Part shown: in pieces, positions 34,729 through 44,041 of the stretch
Layout of the letters: each line of letters opens with the position of its first letter
Numbering within the stretch: position 1 is the first letter of the stretch
NCBI GenBank assembly: GCA_002840645.1
Contig: PHBO01000011.1
Location: 62,001-126,000, forward strand
DNA: 64,000 bases
Direction: 5' to 3'
Source of the DNA: Candidatus Cloacimonetes bacterium HGW-Cloacimonetes-3
GTDB lineage: Bacteria > Cloacimonadota > Cloacimonadia > Cloacimonadales > Cloacimonadaceae
Program-made: the position numbers and the translations under genes
The notes under the pieces: generated by a model
The model's input: only the letters and a program-made list of their open reading frames with translations
What the model was told of the DNA's origin: nothing
Database searches by the model: none

Positions 34729-34839
34729 ATGTGTTATGAAAACAAAAAGTTATGCGAACAAAGTGTTAAACAAATAGAAGCAAAGCATTTGCCGTCGGCA
34801 GATGCTTTTTTTTTGCTTTGGAGGCAGCATGTTTCTTGA
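34729..34839 (+). other. Possible 36-codon upstream ORF overlapping the nadC start
   Basis: ATG 34729, with AGAGGA 10 nt before, opens a frame of 36 codons (MCYENKKLCEQSV...). It runs through the terminator hairpin and ends at TGA 34837-34839, 11 nt past the start of nadC's coding sequence. It could be a leader peptide controlling the attenuator, or chance. No clear run of a regulatory codon is visible. Confidence 0.25.
34782..34814 (+). terminator. Strong intrinsic terminator just upstream of nadC
   Basis: AAAGCATTTGCC and GGCAGATGCTTT pair over 12 positions (one G-U) around GTC, followed by a run ending at 34814 that includes nine T. It lies 15 nt before ATG 34829 and 5 nt before the GGAGG site, with no plus-strand gene upstream. 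It therefore ends a short leader or small RNA. A TTGACA at 34673-34678 may belong to its promoter, but a good -10 at standard spacing was not found. Confidence 0.85.
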
Positions 34840-35650
34840 CGAATTAATCCGTAAAAGTTTGGAAGAAGATATCGGCACCGGGGATATTACTACAAAATAT
34901 CTGGATTTAGAGCCTATAAACAGCACCGCCTTCATAGTTGCCAAAGCTGATGGTGTGCTTGCCGGAGCGGAAGTAGCCCGATCGGTGTTTAAGATGGTAG
35001 ATCCTGAGCTTAAGATAACCCTTTACCGCAAGGATGGCGACAAGCTTCGCCCCAAGGACGAAATCATGCGCCTTGAGGGGCGTCCGGGCTCTATTCTGCA
35101 AGGCGAAAGAACTGCCTTAAATTTCATGCAGCGGATGTCCGGAATCGCTACCAAGACAGCCCAATTGGTTGCTTTAATCGGTAAAACAGATACCAAGCTG
35201 CTGGATACTCGCAAGACCACTCCCATGCTAAGGACACTGGAAAAGTACTCAGTGCGCATTGGCGGGGGATTTAACCATCGCTTCGGATTGTTCGATATGG
35301 TGCTGATAAAAGAGAATCATATCCGTGCCTGCGGTTCTATCACATCGGCAGTGCAACGCATTCGTAACCACAACACTACCTATAAAATAGAAGTGGAAGT
35401 CACCAATATGGCCGAGCTTGATGAAGCCTTTAATGCCGGTGTGGATAGGGTTATGCTGGATAATATGAAGCCTGCCGAGATAAAAGCAGCGGTTAAGAAA
35501 TATAAAAAGCGCATGGAATTTGAAGTTTCGGGCGGTATAACAGAGGAGAACATACTGGCTTATGCCAAAACAGGCGTTCAGTATATTTCCTCAGGTGCCC
35601 TTACGCATTCCTATAAATCACTGGATATCAGCCTTTTATTTAAGGAGTAA
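34829..35650 (+). CDS. nadC: Nicotinate-nucleotide pyrophosphorylase (carboxylating)
   Basis: 273 residues from ATG 34829 (GGAGG at 34819-34823). It converts quinolinate and PRPP to nicotinate mononucleotide, CO2 and PPi in NAD synthesis. Typical segments are EEDIGTGDITTKYL, ERTALNFMQRMSGIAT, LDTRKTTPMLRTLEKYSVRIGGGFNHRFGLFD, VLIKENHI and EVEVTNMAELDEA, plus FEVSGGITEENI. The length fits the family. nadA and nadB are not in the window. It is followed 2 nt later by the zinc-ribbon gene. Control by the upstream terminator is likely. Confidence 0.96.
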   Translation: MFLDELIRKSLEEDIGTGDITTKYLDLEPINSTAFIVAKADGVLAGAEVARSVFKMVDPELKITLYRKDGDKLRPKDEIMRLEGRPGSILQGERTALNFMQRMSGIATKTAQLVALIGKTDTKLLDTRKTTPMLRTLEKYSVRIGGGFNHRFGLFDMVLIKENHIRACGSITSAVQRIRNHNTTYKIEVEVTNMAELDEAFNAGVDRVMLDNMKPAEIKAAVKKYKKRMEFEVSGGITEENILAYAKTGVQYISSGALTHSYKSLDISLLFKE

Positions 35651-35652
35651 GA

Positions 35653-36387
35653 ATGGAAGATCAACTGCGGACTTTAGCCAAAATGCAAGCTTTAGATAGC
35701 GAGATCGGTAGATACAAGGTATTGCAGCAAGAATTACCCAAGCAGCTTAATGAGATTATAGAAAGCGTGGAGCAGGCTACCATAAACATGCTTGCCTGCG
35801 AAACCGTGCGTTCCGAGATTGCCAAGAAACAACGCAGTCTGGAAGCAGACATCAAAACACATCAGGAACAAAGTAAGAAATACGCCACGCAGCTATCCGA
35901 GATTAAGAATAACAAAGAATACAAGGCATTGAACAGCGAGATTAGCTACTTGAAGAACAAGATTTCCGAGATTGAATCTCAGCTTCTGGAACTGATGGAA
36001 GAAGAAAATGCTGCCAGGGAAACCGTTGTTGCTGCCAAAGCAGAGCTGGAAAAAGCAGAGCAGAGCAAACGGGATAAAGAGGGCGACCTGCGTCATCAGA
36101 TAGAAGGTTTGGAAACCAAGATCGAAGAAGTGCGGGCGCAGCGTAACGACCTGGCGCGTACCCTGCCCGTTCCAGTGGTGAAGCACTACGGCAACATGAT
36201 AAAAAACAAAAGCAATCAGGCGGTGGCTTTCACCCGTGATGGTTCGTGCGGGGCATGTGGCTTTGTTATCCGCCAGCAGACGCGTATCGAGCTGCAACTG
36301 ATGCGCAAGCTTATCTTCTGCGAGAACTGCGGTAGGATACTGATGAACCGCTTTGTAGCTGTAGAACCAGAAAACACTGAAGTATAG
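35653..36387 (+). CDS. C4-type zinc-ribbon coiled-coil protein (DUF164/COG1579)
   Basis: 244 residues. An N-terminal long coiled coil (about 1-180, heptad-rich with KNKISEIESQLLELMEEENAA) is followed by the C4 zinc ribbon: CGACGFVIRQQ and, about 20 residues on, CENCGRIL. Homologues include CdsZ/HP0958-like proteins that bind RNA or flagellar factors, but the general function is not settled. It sits 2 nt after nadC and directly before rnpB, so rnpB may be partly read from this unit. Confidence 0.92.
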   Translation: MEDQLRTLAKMQALDSEIGRYKVLQQELPKQLNEIIESVEQATINMLACETVRSEIAKKQRSLEADIKTHQEQSKKYATQLSEIKNNKEYKALNSEISYLKNKISEIESQLLELMEEENAARETVVAAKAELEKAEQSKRDKEGDLRHQIEGLETKIEEVRAQRNDLARTLPVPVVKHYGNMIKNKSNQAVAFTRDGSCGACGFVIRQQTRIELQLMRKLIFCENCGRILMNRFVAVEPENTEV

Positions 36388-36393
36388 ATAATT

Positions 36394-36763
36394 ACAGGGA
36401 AGAACAGATGTTCGCTGCGCAATTTAGCGCAGAGGAAAGTCCGGACACCACAGGGCGGGATACTTCCTAACGGGAAGCTGCAGCAATGCAGAGCCAGCTC
36501 CACAGAAACAGAAACAAACCGCCTTTCGCCTTTATGGTGATTGGCAAGGGTGAAATGGTAGTGTAAGAGACTACCGGTATCTTTGGTGACAAGGATAGCC
36601 AGGAAAGCCTTATCCGGTGCAATGCCAAATAGGAAAGCTATGATGCTGCCCGCATCGCTTTCGGGTAGGCAGCTTGAGCTTGCTCGTGAGGGCAAGCCCA
36701 GATGGATGAACATCACCTTCGGGAAACCGGGGGCACAGAATCCGGCTTACGGTCTTCCCTGTT
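36394..36763 (+). ncRNA. rnpB: RNase P RNA, bacterial class A
   Basis: It contains the universal elements: GAGGAAAGTCCGGAC (36432-36446) near the 5' end and ACAGAATCCGGCTTAC (36735-36750) near the 3' end, which together form P4. The ends ACAGGGAAGA (36394-36403) and TCTTCCCTGT (36753-36762) pair as P1. Length is about 370 nt. It is the catalytic RNA that matures tRNA 5' ends. Confidence 0.96.
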
Positions 36764-36806
36764 TAATATAAAAAGGATGCTCATGAACCACTCAAAAGGA
36801 GCAAGA

Positions 36807-37655
36807 ATGATCAAGAAAGCTATGCTGCTGTTAATCGTACTTAGCATTATAGGCTATGTTGCATTATCTGCCAGAGCACCCAAAGAATACATCTTGCAAA
36901 CCAGCATCATTGATGAAGCTTCCGGTATTGCTCGGGGAATTGTTAACGATGGCATCCTTTGGACGCATAACGACTCCGGCGGGAAGCCGCACGTATATGC
37001 CATTGATAGCAAGGAGAACCTGCGCGCTACATTAGTATTAGACGGAGTTAAAAACAGGGATTGGGAAGATATTGCATCTGCCACTGATCCACGGACAGGT
37101 AAAGTGTACCTATATGTAGGGGAGATCGGCGATAATGGAGCCAGATACCCTTCCGTAACAGTATATAAAGTGGAAGAGCCTCGCATTAATAACACAGATA
37201 GCACATACACAGCCACTGCAATTGATAAATTCGAAATAAACTACGAAGACGGTGCCCGTGATGCGGAAGCACTGTTTATTGATCCCTCCAGCCAGGATAT
37301 ATACATCATCTCCAAGAGGGAAGAGCAGGTGGGGTTATACCGCATTGCCAAACCTTCCACCCGGGAAACCAACATTGCTAAAAGGATAAGCACCTTCCCC
37401 TTTGGTTGGGTTACCGCCGCAGATATCTCTGGAAATGGAAAGAAGCTACTGGTTAAGACCTACACCGGCGTATGGCAGTATAAACTGAGCAAGAATAAAA
37501 GCGGGGAGTTTGTCCTGAATAAAAAGCCGAAATCCATGCCCTATATGCTTGAACCTCAAGGCGAAGCGATATGTTATGACAGCAAAGGCAAAGCATACTT
37601 CACGCTAAGCGAAGCAGGAAAAGAAGGCTCACAGATTCTGTATTATTATAAGTGA
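36807..37655 (+). CDS. Secreted beta-propeller-like protein of unknown function
   Basis: 282 residues from ATG 36807, with AAAAGGAG upstream; longer frames run back into rnpB. A signal peptide or anchor (MIKKAMLLLIVLSIIGYVALS) precedes a beta-rich protein: EASGIARGIVNDGILWTHND, NRDWEDIASATDPRTGKVYLYVGEIGDN, DAEALFIDPSSQDIYIISKR and EGEAICYDSKGKAYFTLSEAG. This matches a recurrent family of extracellular propeller-like proteins resembling phytase or SdiA-regulated proteins. No catalytic residues are evident. A terminator follows. Confidence 0.75.
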   Translation: MIKKAMLLLIVLSIIGYVALSARAPKEYILQTSIIDEASGIARGIVNDGILWTHNDSGGKPHVYAIDSKENLRATLVLDGVKNRDWEDIASATDPRTGKVYLYVGEIGDNGARYPSVTVYKVEEPRINNTDSTYTATAIDKFEINYEDGARDAEALFIDPSSQDIYIISKREEQVGLYRIAKPSTRETNIAKRISTFPFGWVTAADISGNGKKLLVKTYTGVWQYKLSKNKSGEFVLNKKPKSMPYMLEPQGEAICYDSKGKAYFTLSEAGKEGSQILYYYK

Positions 37656-37715
37656 GAGTGATGAAGCACAAGTGAGTATTTCATAGTGAGAGTGCTGTGC
37701 ACAGGCGATTAACTC
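37640..37715. repeat. GTGAGAGTGCTG-type repeat cluster, copy 1
   Basis: Degenerate units AAGTGAGAGTGATGAAGCAC, AAGTGAGTATTTCAT and AGTGAGAGTGCTGTGCAC run in tandem after the propeller gene. Similar units occur at 44042-44130, mostly in the other orientation. The first unit overlaps the gene's last codons. Confidence 0.55.
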
Positions 37716-37726
37716 ATTTCAAATAG

Positions 37727-37753
37727 AAAGCCCCGGAGATTAACCGGGGCTTT
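37727..37753. terminator. Bidirectional terminator between convergent genes
   Basis: AAAGCCCCGG and CCGGGGCTTT (37727-37736 with 37744-37753) form a perfect 10-bp stem with a 7-nt loop, with T-rich flanks on both strands. It serves the propeller gene (+) and the lectin gene (-), which ends 32 nt away. Confidence 0.9.
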
Positions 37754-37784
37754 CTTACCTAAGGCTTTACTTAGTTTATGTACT

Positions 37785-40700
37785 TTAGTTCACAATAACA
37801 AGTTTCTTTGTTACGTTACAAGAAGGTGTACTTAGCTTGTAGAAATACATACCGCTTCCGCAAGCATTGCCTTTGCTATCATGACCATTCCATGTGAAGG
37901 TCACTGGCAAGGAGGTTTCCCTTACGGGGAAAGTCTTAACGACCTGACCAACAATGTTGTAGATCGTAATAGTACCTGTTTCTCCGGCTTTAACTTCATA
38001 AGTGATGTTGGTGCCGGTATTGTTTTTGAATGGGTTGGGGTAGGCATTGCTAATGGCAGTGATGGAGCTGGGAACAATGTCTTCCGGGGTAGTAACATAA
38101 ACGGTGTTCGGACCATAGAAAGTAGCGGTTCCGTTCAATTCAACAGCTTCAAGCCAGTAACAATAAGTTGTTTCTGGGAAAACAGTTTTATCTATGTGGG
38201 TGTATGTGTGGCTTTGGCTGGAGTTGGTTGGTTCAAGTAAACCGCTTACATCAATAGCTGCTGACACATCACCTGTTAGGCTGCGATATACCCGATAGCC
38301 TGAAAGACCAGTTTCTGTCTGGCTAACCCAGGTTAGTTTAACGAAGCTTTGTGCAGTTAGTGTTGCGGAGAAGCTACTAAGCTCCACAGGTAGGGTTTGG
38401 TCTCCTAAAGCAATTGGAACCTCTGGAATTCCTTTTCCCCCAATAGGAATCTCGAATACGATTGTTCCCCCAACATTATGGACAATTGTCCAGGAATGAG
38501 TGGTGTAACTATACCAAATGCCAACGGGTGCCGTAGTAGTATATGTTATTGTCCAGGGTCCGGCACCAACCATTTGGAGAGTTGCAGTATAAAAAGGTAC
38601 TGCCATGGGATTAGGGTAGGGGTCAGGAGTGCCAACAGGAGCAAGAACATTGTTTGCATCACCTCCAATTATGGCAATTGAGATATCCGGGGCAACCACT
38701 ACAACATCGTTTTCAGGGAAGTCATAAGCTGTGAAAGCCCATGTGTTGCCGGTTACGGTCTCATTAGAGGTTACAGTATCCAACTTCCAGTAATAAGTGG
38801 CGGGAAGCACTGCACCTGCATAGGTGTAATTGCTGGTGGGGCAGAAGATGTTTACGATGTTCCAGTTACCCGGGCTGGTTCCCAGATAGAAGTTGTATCC
38901 GTTTGCACCGGAGACATGATCCCAATCAAAGCTCTTGTTAGCTGTACTGATAGTAGCTCCACTGGCAGGGATGGGATTCACGGCTTTACCATCTGTGGTA
39001 GTAAAGCTCCAACGCTGAGTGTCGTTTGCCATTCCTTGATTATTACTTCCCACCGCAGACCAGTAATAGGTGGTATTGAAGCGCAGCAGAGCAGGAGTAT
39101 AGCTGGCAGAAGTTATCCTGGTTCCGTTTGCAATATTGGGTGCTACTTCCACTGCGAATTTATAAAGTGTATTAGCATTATCATCATCCCACTGATTGCC
39201 TGAGACACGGTTCTTGGTAATATAATACTGAATATCGGCGAAGTTATTTGGTTCTCCTGTGATCCAGTTCTTATATGACCATGGATCACCGTTGGCATAC
39301 TTGAAGGTATTGGCTATAACTCTATCGGAAGCACCTAACCATAACGCGTCGGTACTATTGAAGATGGCATCTTCGGTAGCTGAACCAATTGAGGCAAGGT
39401 ATCCGCCATCCTTCTGCACCTGAGCATTTGCCGCAGCCCAATGCCAGGTGTAGCCATGGTTGGATTTGTAATAGCGATGCCCGTTATAAATACCCAGGTC
39501 GGTATAGTTACCGGCATTGGTAATGGAGTTGCCCGTTCCCAGATAGCTATAATACTCCGTGGGGCTACCGGAAGGGGTGACCCAGGAAAGGCTTGTATTT
39601 ATCGGGACATTGATGGCTGTATTTGCCGGAGAAATGGTTGCAGCAGCGATTGTGCCAGGAACAGAACCACCGTCATTATTGGTCATAAAAGACCATTGGG
39701 TACTTGCAAAAGGACGACCGTATTCATTGTAAGGAACTGCAGTCCAACGGTAGAGCGTATTGGCTGGCAGTTTTGTGTCCTTGAAAGAAAAGGATGTACC
39801 ATTTACCACTACACCATCCAGGATGTCTGCAGGATACTCATACAAAGATCTGTAAGTGTTGGTACCCGGAGCGTCATACCACTTCCCGCTGGTTCCCTGG
39901 ATCACAAAGTTTTCACTGGTCTGACCATTGGGTTCTGGCGGTGTGTAGTTTAGATCCCAGTTTGTAAAGGCATTGGTTTCACCCACATTCCAGATGAACC
40001 AGCCTTCGCCACTTAAAACATCCCCGGAAACATCGTTTAGACCAATCCAATAGTTATAGTCAGTTGGCAAGATAGCCTGTTCAGCGGCATCATTGATAGC
40101 CACCAGATATCCGCCATTGGCTTCTACTGCTGCTTTGGAATCAGCATAGTTTAGGGCTGTAGTGGTTTTCTGATATACATGACCGTTGTAAATAGCATAT
40201 TGCGTACCAAGTCTATCACCTCTGGATCTATACACATAAAGCTTGTAATAGGTAGCATTGGCTACAGGTGCCCAACTAAGGGTAGGATTAAGCGGTGCGG
40301 TTGCTACTGCACTATCCGGAGAACCCCAGGCAGGGAAACTTGAAGGTGCAATTCCATCTGCACCGGTAGTGAAGCTCCAGTTGGCAGTAGGTCCATATCC
40401 GTTTGAATTTCTGGTATAGATACTCCAATTGTATTGAGTATTGGGTTCCAGTTTGCAATTCAGATCATAGTAGTTATTGCCGGTTGTTTGAGTGTGCGAA
40501 ACCCAGCTATCCACCTCAATCCAGTAGCGGTGAGCGTAACCATTACAGTCATTCCAAGTTCCGTTATCAAACATTTCTACATAGTTTTCACCCGTACCTC
40601 CATTGGGTTCGCCGGAAGCCCAGTTAGTATAACTAAAAGCTCTTCCATCTTCCCACCTATATGAACTTTCCGTAACCCAATCTGAAAGACCGATTAGGGT

Positions 40701-41102
40701 GCTCACACCATCGTCATTTGATGCCATATTGTTGTTAATAACAGAGTTATGAGCACTTCCGATGCGCCACTTGTTGTTATTACAAATGGTCTTAGCATTC
40801 TGCCAGGTTTCAGCGCTGCTGGAAAGATAATAATGAGTGCCCACCCAAGTGAATTTGTAGGTATAGCCAGGAATTGTTTTTGGCGATGCCCACATGTAAA
40901 GTGAGTATTGATAAGGTTGGTTGGGTGCAGCACTCGTCTGCGACCATTGCAACCGTAAATCCTGCAACTGAACTCCGGTTGCCCCATTGGCAGGATATGG
41001 GCTTTCTGGTGCATTTGCAAGATCTGCAAACAACTGTGAATAAAAACCGATACTTAAGATCAGCATCACACTAAGTTGAAACAGAATTCGATTTGGTTTC
41101 AT
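37785..41102 (-). CDS. Secreted multi-domain adhesin with three C-type-lectin-like domains and FlgD-Ig C-terminus
   Basis: 1105 residues from ATG 41102, behind AAAGGAG; a signal peptide follows (MKPNRILFQLSVMLILSIGF). Three C-type-lectin-like domains lie at about 85-225, 300-445 and 540-660. Each has the IGLSDW / WIGLND / WLGASD strand and a GEPN-type loop (GEPNGG, PEPNGQ, GEPNNF), followed by WND or a related W-x-D segment. EPN loops in known lectins favour mannose-type sugars. Fibronectin/Ig-like spacers separate them. The C-terminal 85 residues (YPNPFKNNTG ... GQVVKTF ... GSGMYFYKL) form a FlgD-Ig/T9SS-type domain. The likely role is glycan binding at the cell surface. The upstream sigma54-type regulator may control it. 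Confidence 0.88.
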   Translation of the reverse strand: MKPNRILFQLSVMLILSIGFYSQLFADLANAPESPYPANGATGVQLQDLRLQWSQTSAAPNQPYQYSLYMWASPKTIPGYTYKFTWVGTHYYLSSSAETWQNAKTICNNNKWRIGSAHNSVINNNMASNDDGVSTLIGLSDWVTESSYRWEDGRAFSYTNWASGEPNGGTGENYVEMFDNGTWNDCNGYAHRYWIEVDSWVSHTQTTGNNYYDLNCKLEPNTQYNWSIYTRNSNGYGPTANWSFTTGADGIAPSSFPAWGSPDSAVATAPLNPTLSWAPVANATYYKLYVYRSRGDRLGTQYAIYNGHVYQKTTTALNYADSKAAVEANGGYLVAINDAAEQAILPTDYNYWIGLNDVSGDVLSGEGWFIWNVGETNAFTNWDLNYTPPEPNGQTSENFVIQGTSGKWYDAPGTNTYRSLYEYPADILDGVVVNGTSFSFKDTKLPANTLYRWTAVPYNEYGRPFASTQWSFMTNNDGGSVPGTIAAATISPANTAINVPINTSLSWVTPSGSPTEYYSYLGTGNSITNAGNYTDLGIYNGHRYYKSNHGYTWHWAAANAQVQKDGGYLASIGSATEDAIFNSTDALWLGASDRVIANTFKYANGDPWSYKNWITGEPNNFADIQYYITKNRVSGNQWDDDNANTLYKFAVEVAPNIANGTRITSASYTPALLRFNTTYYWSAVGSNNQGMANDTQRWSFTTTDGKAVNPIPASGATISTANKSFDWDHVSGANGYNFYLGTSPGNWNIVNIFCPTSNYTYAGAVLPATYYWKLDTVTSNETVTGNTWAFTAYDFPENDVVVVAPDISIAIIGGDANNVLAPVGTPDPYPNPMAVPFYTATLQMVGAGPWTITYTTTAPVGIWYSYTTHSWTIVHNVGGTIVFEIPIGGKGIPEVPIALGDQTLPVELSSFSATLTAQSFVKLTWVSQTETGLSGYRVYRSLTGDVSAAIDVSGLLEPTNSSQSHTYTHIDKTVFPETTYCYWLEAVELNGTATFYGPNTVYVTTPEDIVPSSITAISNAYPNPFKNNTGTNITYEVKAGETGTITIYNIVGQVVKTFPVRETSLPVTFTWNGHDSKGNACGSGMYFYKLSTPSCNVTKKLVIVN

Positions 41103-41216
41103 TGTTTTCTCCTTTGTTAGTACTTTCAATGTAGTTTTAGTCAACCCGCCTAAGCAGATTATCATCCCATATTTTTGCAACTCTATGGTTGTTTTTCCAC
41201 ACAGATGACGTTGGTT

Positions 41217-41435
41217 TCAGCAGAGGTAACGGGCTATCATCTTCTGATGTAAAGTTCTTATCTTTTTCAAAACATTGTCGTAATCATCCTTCACATAATC
41301 CATCACCTTGTTTTGCATACTGCCATCGGGGAAGGTTATCACAAAACCAAGCATACCTTTCCCGTTTCCAGTATCCGGTTTGGTGTCGATTACTTTGCTT
41401 ATTTTCACCTGAGACTTGGCATTAGTATTTTTCAT
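41217..41435 (-). CDS. Small hypothetical protein
   Basis: 72 residues, basic, with a mixed pattern: KVIDTKPDTGNGKGMLGFVITFPDGSMQNKVMDYVKDDY. It resembles a small domain rather than random translation, but the ribosome binding site is poor (AGGG only 2 nt before the ATG). It lies between the sigma54-type regulator and the lectin gene on the same strand. Function unknown; it could be spurious. Confidence 0.45.
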   Translation of the reverse strand: MKNTNAKSQVKISKVIDTKPDTGNGKGMLGFVITFPDGSMQNKVMDYVKDDYDNVLKKIRTLHQKMIARYLC

Positions 41436-41512
41436 GCCCTGTATAACGCAAGGATTGTGCCAATAGAAAATAGCCTATTGTTTCTAAGCATATCTGATTG
41501 ATAATAATGAGG

Positions 41513-41543
41513 TTATAAAAGTATGCCCGCAACTTGCGGGCAT
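41513..41543 (-). terminator. Terminator after the sigma54-type regulator gene
   Basis: ATGCCCGCA and TGCGGGCAT (41523-41543) form a 9-bp stem with a 3-nt loop. On the minus strand it is followed by ACTTTTATAA. It lies 70 nt past the stop. No gene is visible in the rest of 41436-41613. Confidence 0.7.
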
Positions 41544-41613
41544 AAAAGAGAGGGCTTTTTGGGGTGGAATCCCACTATTGGAATTCCAGAAATGGAATTA
41601 ACTTTGCGTCATA

Positions 41614-43863
41614 TTACTTGCGAATTCCCAAGGTCTTTATCTTTCTGCTTAGGGTGCTTTCGGGCATGTTAAGCATTTGTGCAGTGTCCTTTTGTTTCCA
41701 TCCGCATTTTTCCAGGGCGGAAGCAATCATCTGAAACTCCGCCTGTTTCAGGTTACCCTGCATGTTTGTCCCCGGGAAGCCCGCTCTTTCGGTATCGCTA
41801 AGGAATCCATCCAACTGTTCAGCATTCCAAACAGGCTTTGGCTTTAGGATAAATATACGTTCTACGATGTTCATCAGTTCACGTATATTCCCCGGGAAGC
41901 TGTAGCTTTCCAACTTTCTCCAAAATTCTTCTGTAATCTGGGGCAAAGGTACCCGGAAAGTATCGGAAAAGTGTTTCACGAAGTGCATGGTAAGCAATTG
42001 CAGGTCTGATAACCTGTCCCGTAGCGGAGGAAGATGTATTTCCACTTTATTCAATCTGTGGTACAAATCCAGACGGAACTTGCTCTTATGAATAAGTGCT
42101 TTAATATCGCAGTTAGTAGTACTTACTATCCTGCAACTAACCGCTATTTCTTTATCGCTACCCACAGGTTGGATGCTATGTGTTTCTATCGCCCGCAGCA
42201 GCTTAACTTGGGCATCAATAGGCATATCGGCAATCTCATCCAGCAACAAAGTTCCTTTATCTGCCATTAGGAACTTCCCCTTTCTATCCTCGGAAGCACC
42301 GGTGTAAGAGCCTTTTTTATGCCCAAATAACTCGCTTTCAATCAAATTGGGGGATATAGCAGAAGCATTAACCGCCACCAAAGGCTTTCCGGTGTTGCTT
42401 TCATTGTGGATTATTCTGGCGATAACTTCCTTTCCTGTTCCCGATTCACCGGTTATAAGCACATTTGCGTAAGGGTATTTTGCCGCCATAAAGGCATCTT
42501 TTACTGCTTTCTTTATGGATGGATGTTCGCCGATAAGTTCAGCATTCAAGCATAGCTTATTAAGTTCCTTAGATTCTGAATACTGCCTTTTAAGCTGCAT
42601 GTATTCGCTGCGTAGTTTCTCTATCCTGGCATTATATTTCGCCGATTGTTTGAAGAAGTTCTCGTTAAAATACTGTCTGCTTGCATTATCCAACATTTCC
42701 AGTGCATCAAATGCTTCCTGATAACATTCTCTTGCTTCATACATCCTTGCCTTGCAACGGTATGCAATGGTTAGATACAAGAGGCTTTTTTCACTGCCAA
42801 AGTAATCTATCGCCTCCGACAAAAGTTGTTCTGCTTCAGGGTTGCTTTCTGTCTCTATTAGTATATTGGCAAGGTTAACTTTAAGGATGTTTTCCCTTAG
42901 TCTGTTTTTGGTTTTCAAGCTGTTTGCCAGTGAATCCCTCATTAATGCTATGGATTCGTCTAACCTCTCCAATCTGCTAAGTGCCCATGCCATATTATCC
43001 AGAGACTTATATGCATTCACAGAATTTGCCAATCCACAGTCTTTCAATAGCTGATAGCACTCTTGGTATTTTGCTATAGACTGCGGCAATCTCCCGCTGT
43101 TAACATAATTTATCCCCAAATTTAGTAGCAATGAAGCCAATTGCGGTCTATAGCCTTTCAATTCAGCGATGCCAATCCCCAGTCCTAAGAATTCTTCAGA
43201 TTCGGGATATTCTTTCAACATCATCAGAATAATTCCCAGATAGAAGGTTATATGCGTGTAAAGGTAGGGATTTTGTTCCTTGTCCACCATATCCAGCAAC
43301 AACTGCAATTCACGATTGGCTCTATCCGGCAGATTGTTGGCAATATACAGTGGGCAGTATGCCAGATATACTTCCAGCTTCAGATCCAGGATATCGGCAT
43401 CGTTGGCAGCCTGCATCGCTTCCTGAAGTAAATCTTCTTTATCTTCCAGACTCATATCATTATCAGCTTTCTGAACCTGCAGCAGGTTCCATTCGCACTG
43501 AAGTGCCTTGCTACCGCTCTGTGCTACATACTTACCGGCAGCTTGGTAGTATTCGCCTGTTCCTTGCAAATTATCCCCATCCACATATGCGGCGATATTG
43601 TAAAAGATCAAATTATACTTAGCAAGGGTGAAGGCGTCTCTGGTATTGGTTATTTCACGGCGCAGTTCTTTCAGAATTACCATTGCTTCGTCCACGTTGC
43701 CGGAAATAGCCAAAGCACGGGATAAAAACATCCTGCGGAGATAGAGGGGATAGGATTTGTATTTGGAGGAGGAGCTTTTCACATCAGCGATGAACTTAAG
43801 CGGTTCATTAACGGCTGCGTGTTGAAGCTGATAAACCTGTTGCTCTGTATGCTGCGTATCCAT
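41614..43863 (-). CDS. Sigma54-dependent transcription activator with N-terminal TPR sensor
   Basis: 749 residues from ATG 43863 (AGGA site); an upstream TTG start is less likely. Residues 1-430 are TPR-like helices plus a coiled coil. The AAA+ domain follows: Walker A GESGTGKE (472-479), GSYTGA (518-523, the sigma54-contacting GAFTGA loop with conservative changes), Walker B LLLDEI (539-544), and the R-finger region RLDLYHRL. The C-terminal Fis-type helix-turn-helix (QKDTAQMLNMPESTLSRKIKTLG) binds DNA. There is no receiver domain, so it is probably regulated by protein or ligand binding to the TPR part. Targets may be the lectin gene and the sigma54-like promoter at 20421, both inferred. Confidence 0.93.
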   Translation of the reverse strand: MDTQHTEQQVYQLQHAAVNEPLKFIADVKSSSSKYKSYPLYLRRMFLSRALAISGNVDEAMVILKELRREITNTRDAFTLAKYNLIFYNIAAYVDGDNLQGTGEYYQAAGKYVAQSGSKALQCEWNLLQVQKADNDMSLEDKEDLLQEAMQAANDADILDLKLEVYLAYCPLYIANNLPDRANRELQLLLDMVDKEQNPYLYTHITFYLGIILMMLKEYPESEEFLGLGIGIAELKGYRPQLASLLLNLGINYVNSGRLPQSIAKYQECYQLLKDCGLANSVNAYKSLDNMAWALSRLERLDESIALMRDSLANSLKTKNRLRENILKVNLANILIETESNPEAEQLLSEAIDYFGSEKSLLYLTIAYRCKARMYEARECYQEAFDALEMLDNASRQYFNENFFKQSAKYNARIEKLRSEYMQLKRQYSESKELNKLCLNAELIGEHPSIKKAVKDAFMAAKYPYANVLITGESGTGKEVIARIIHNESNTGKPLVAVNASAISPNLIESELFGHKKGSYTGASEDRKGKFLMADKGTLLLDEIADMPIDAQVKLLRAIETHSIQPVGSDKEIAVSCRIVSTTNCDIKALIHKSKFRLDLYHRLNKVEIHLPPLRDRLSDLQLLTMHFVKHFSDTFRVPLPQITEEFWRKLESYSFPGNIRELMNIVERIFILKPKPVWNAEQLDGFLSDTERAGFPGTNMQGNLKQAEFQMIASALEKCGWKQKDTAQMLNMPESTLSRKIKTLGIRK

Positions 43864-44041
43864 AATACGTCCTATTAACAATTACTTAACTTGTTTTGAC
43901 GATTTTGTATAAGTCATTATCTATAAATCAACAAGTGGACAGGTTAGCCACAGCCTATTGGGAGTCAAGCTATTTCTTAGGCTGCAAGCCGATTCAGACG
44001 TCAATTGTGATTGTTGTTCACTACTGCTGCTATGTTACTAT

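Noticed and set aside
36216-36716. Protein frames over the rnpB region on the minus strand
   Set aside because: The sequence is RNase P RNA with clear conserved elements, so these frames are artefacts.
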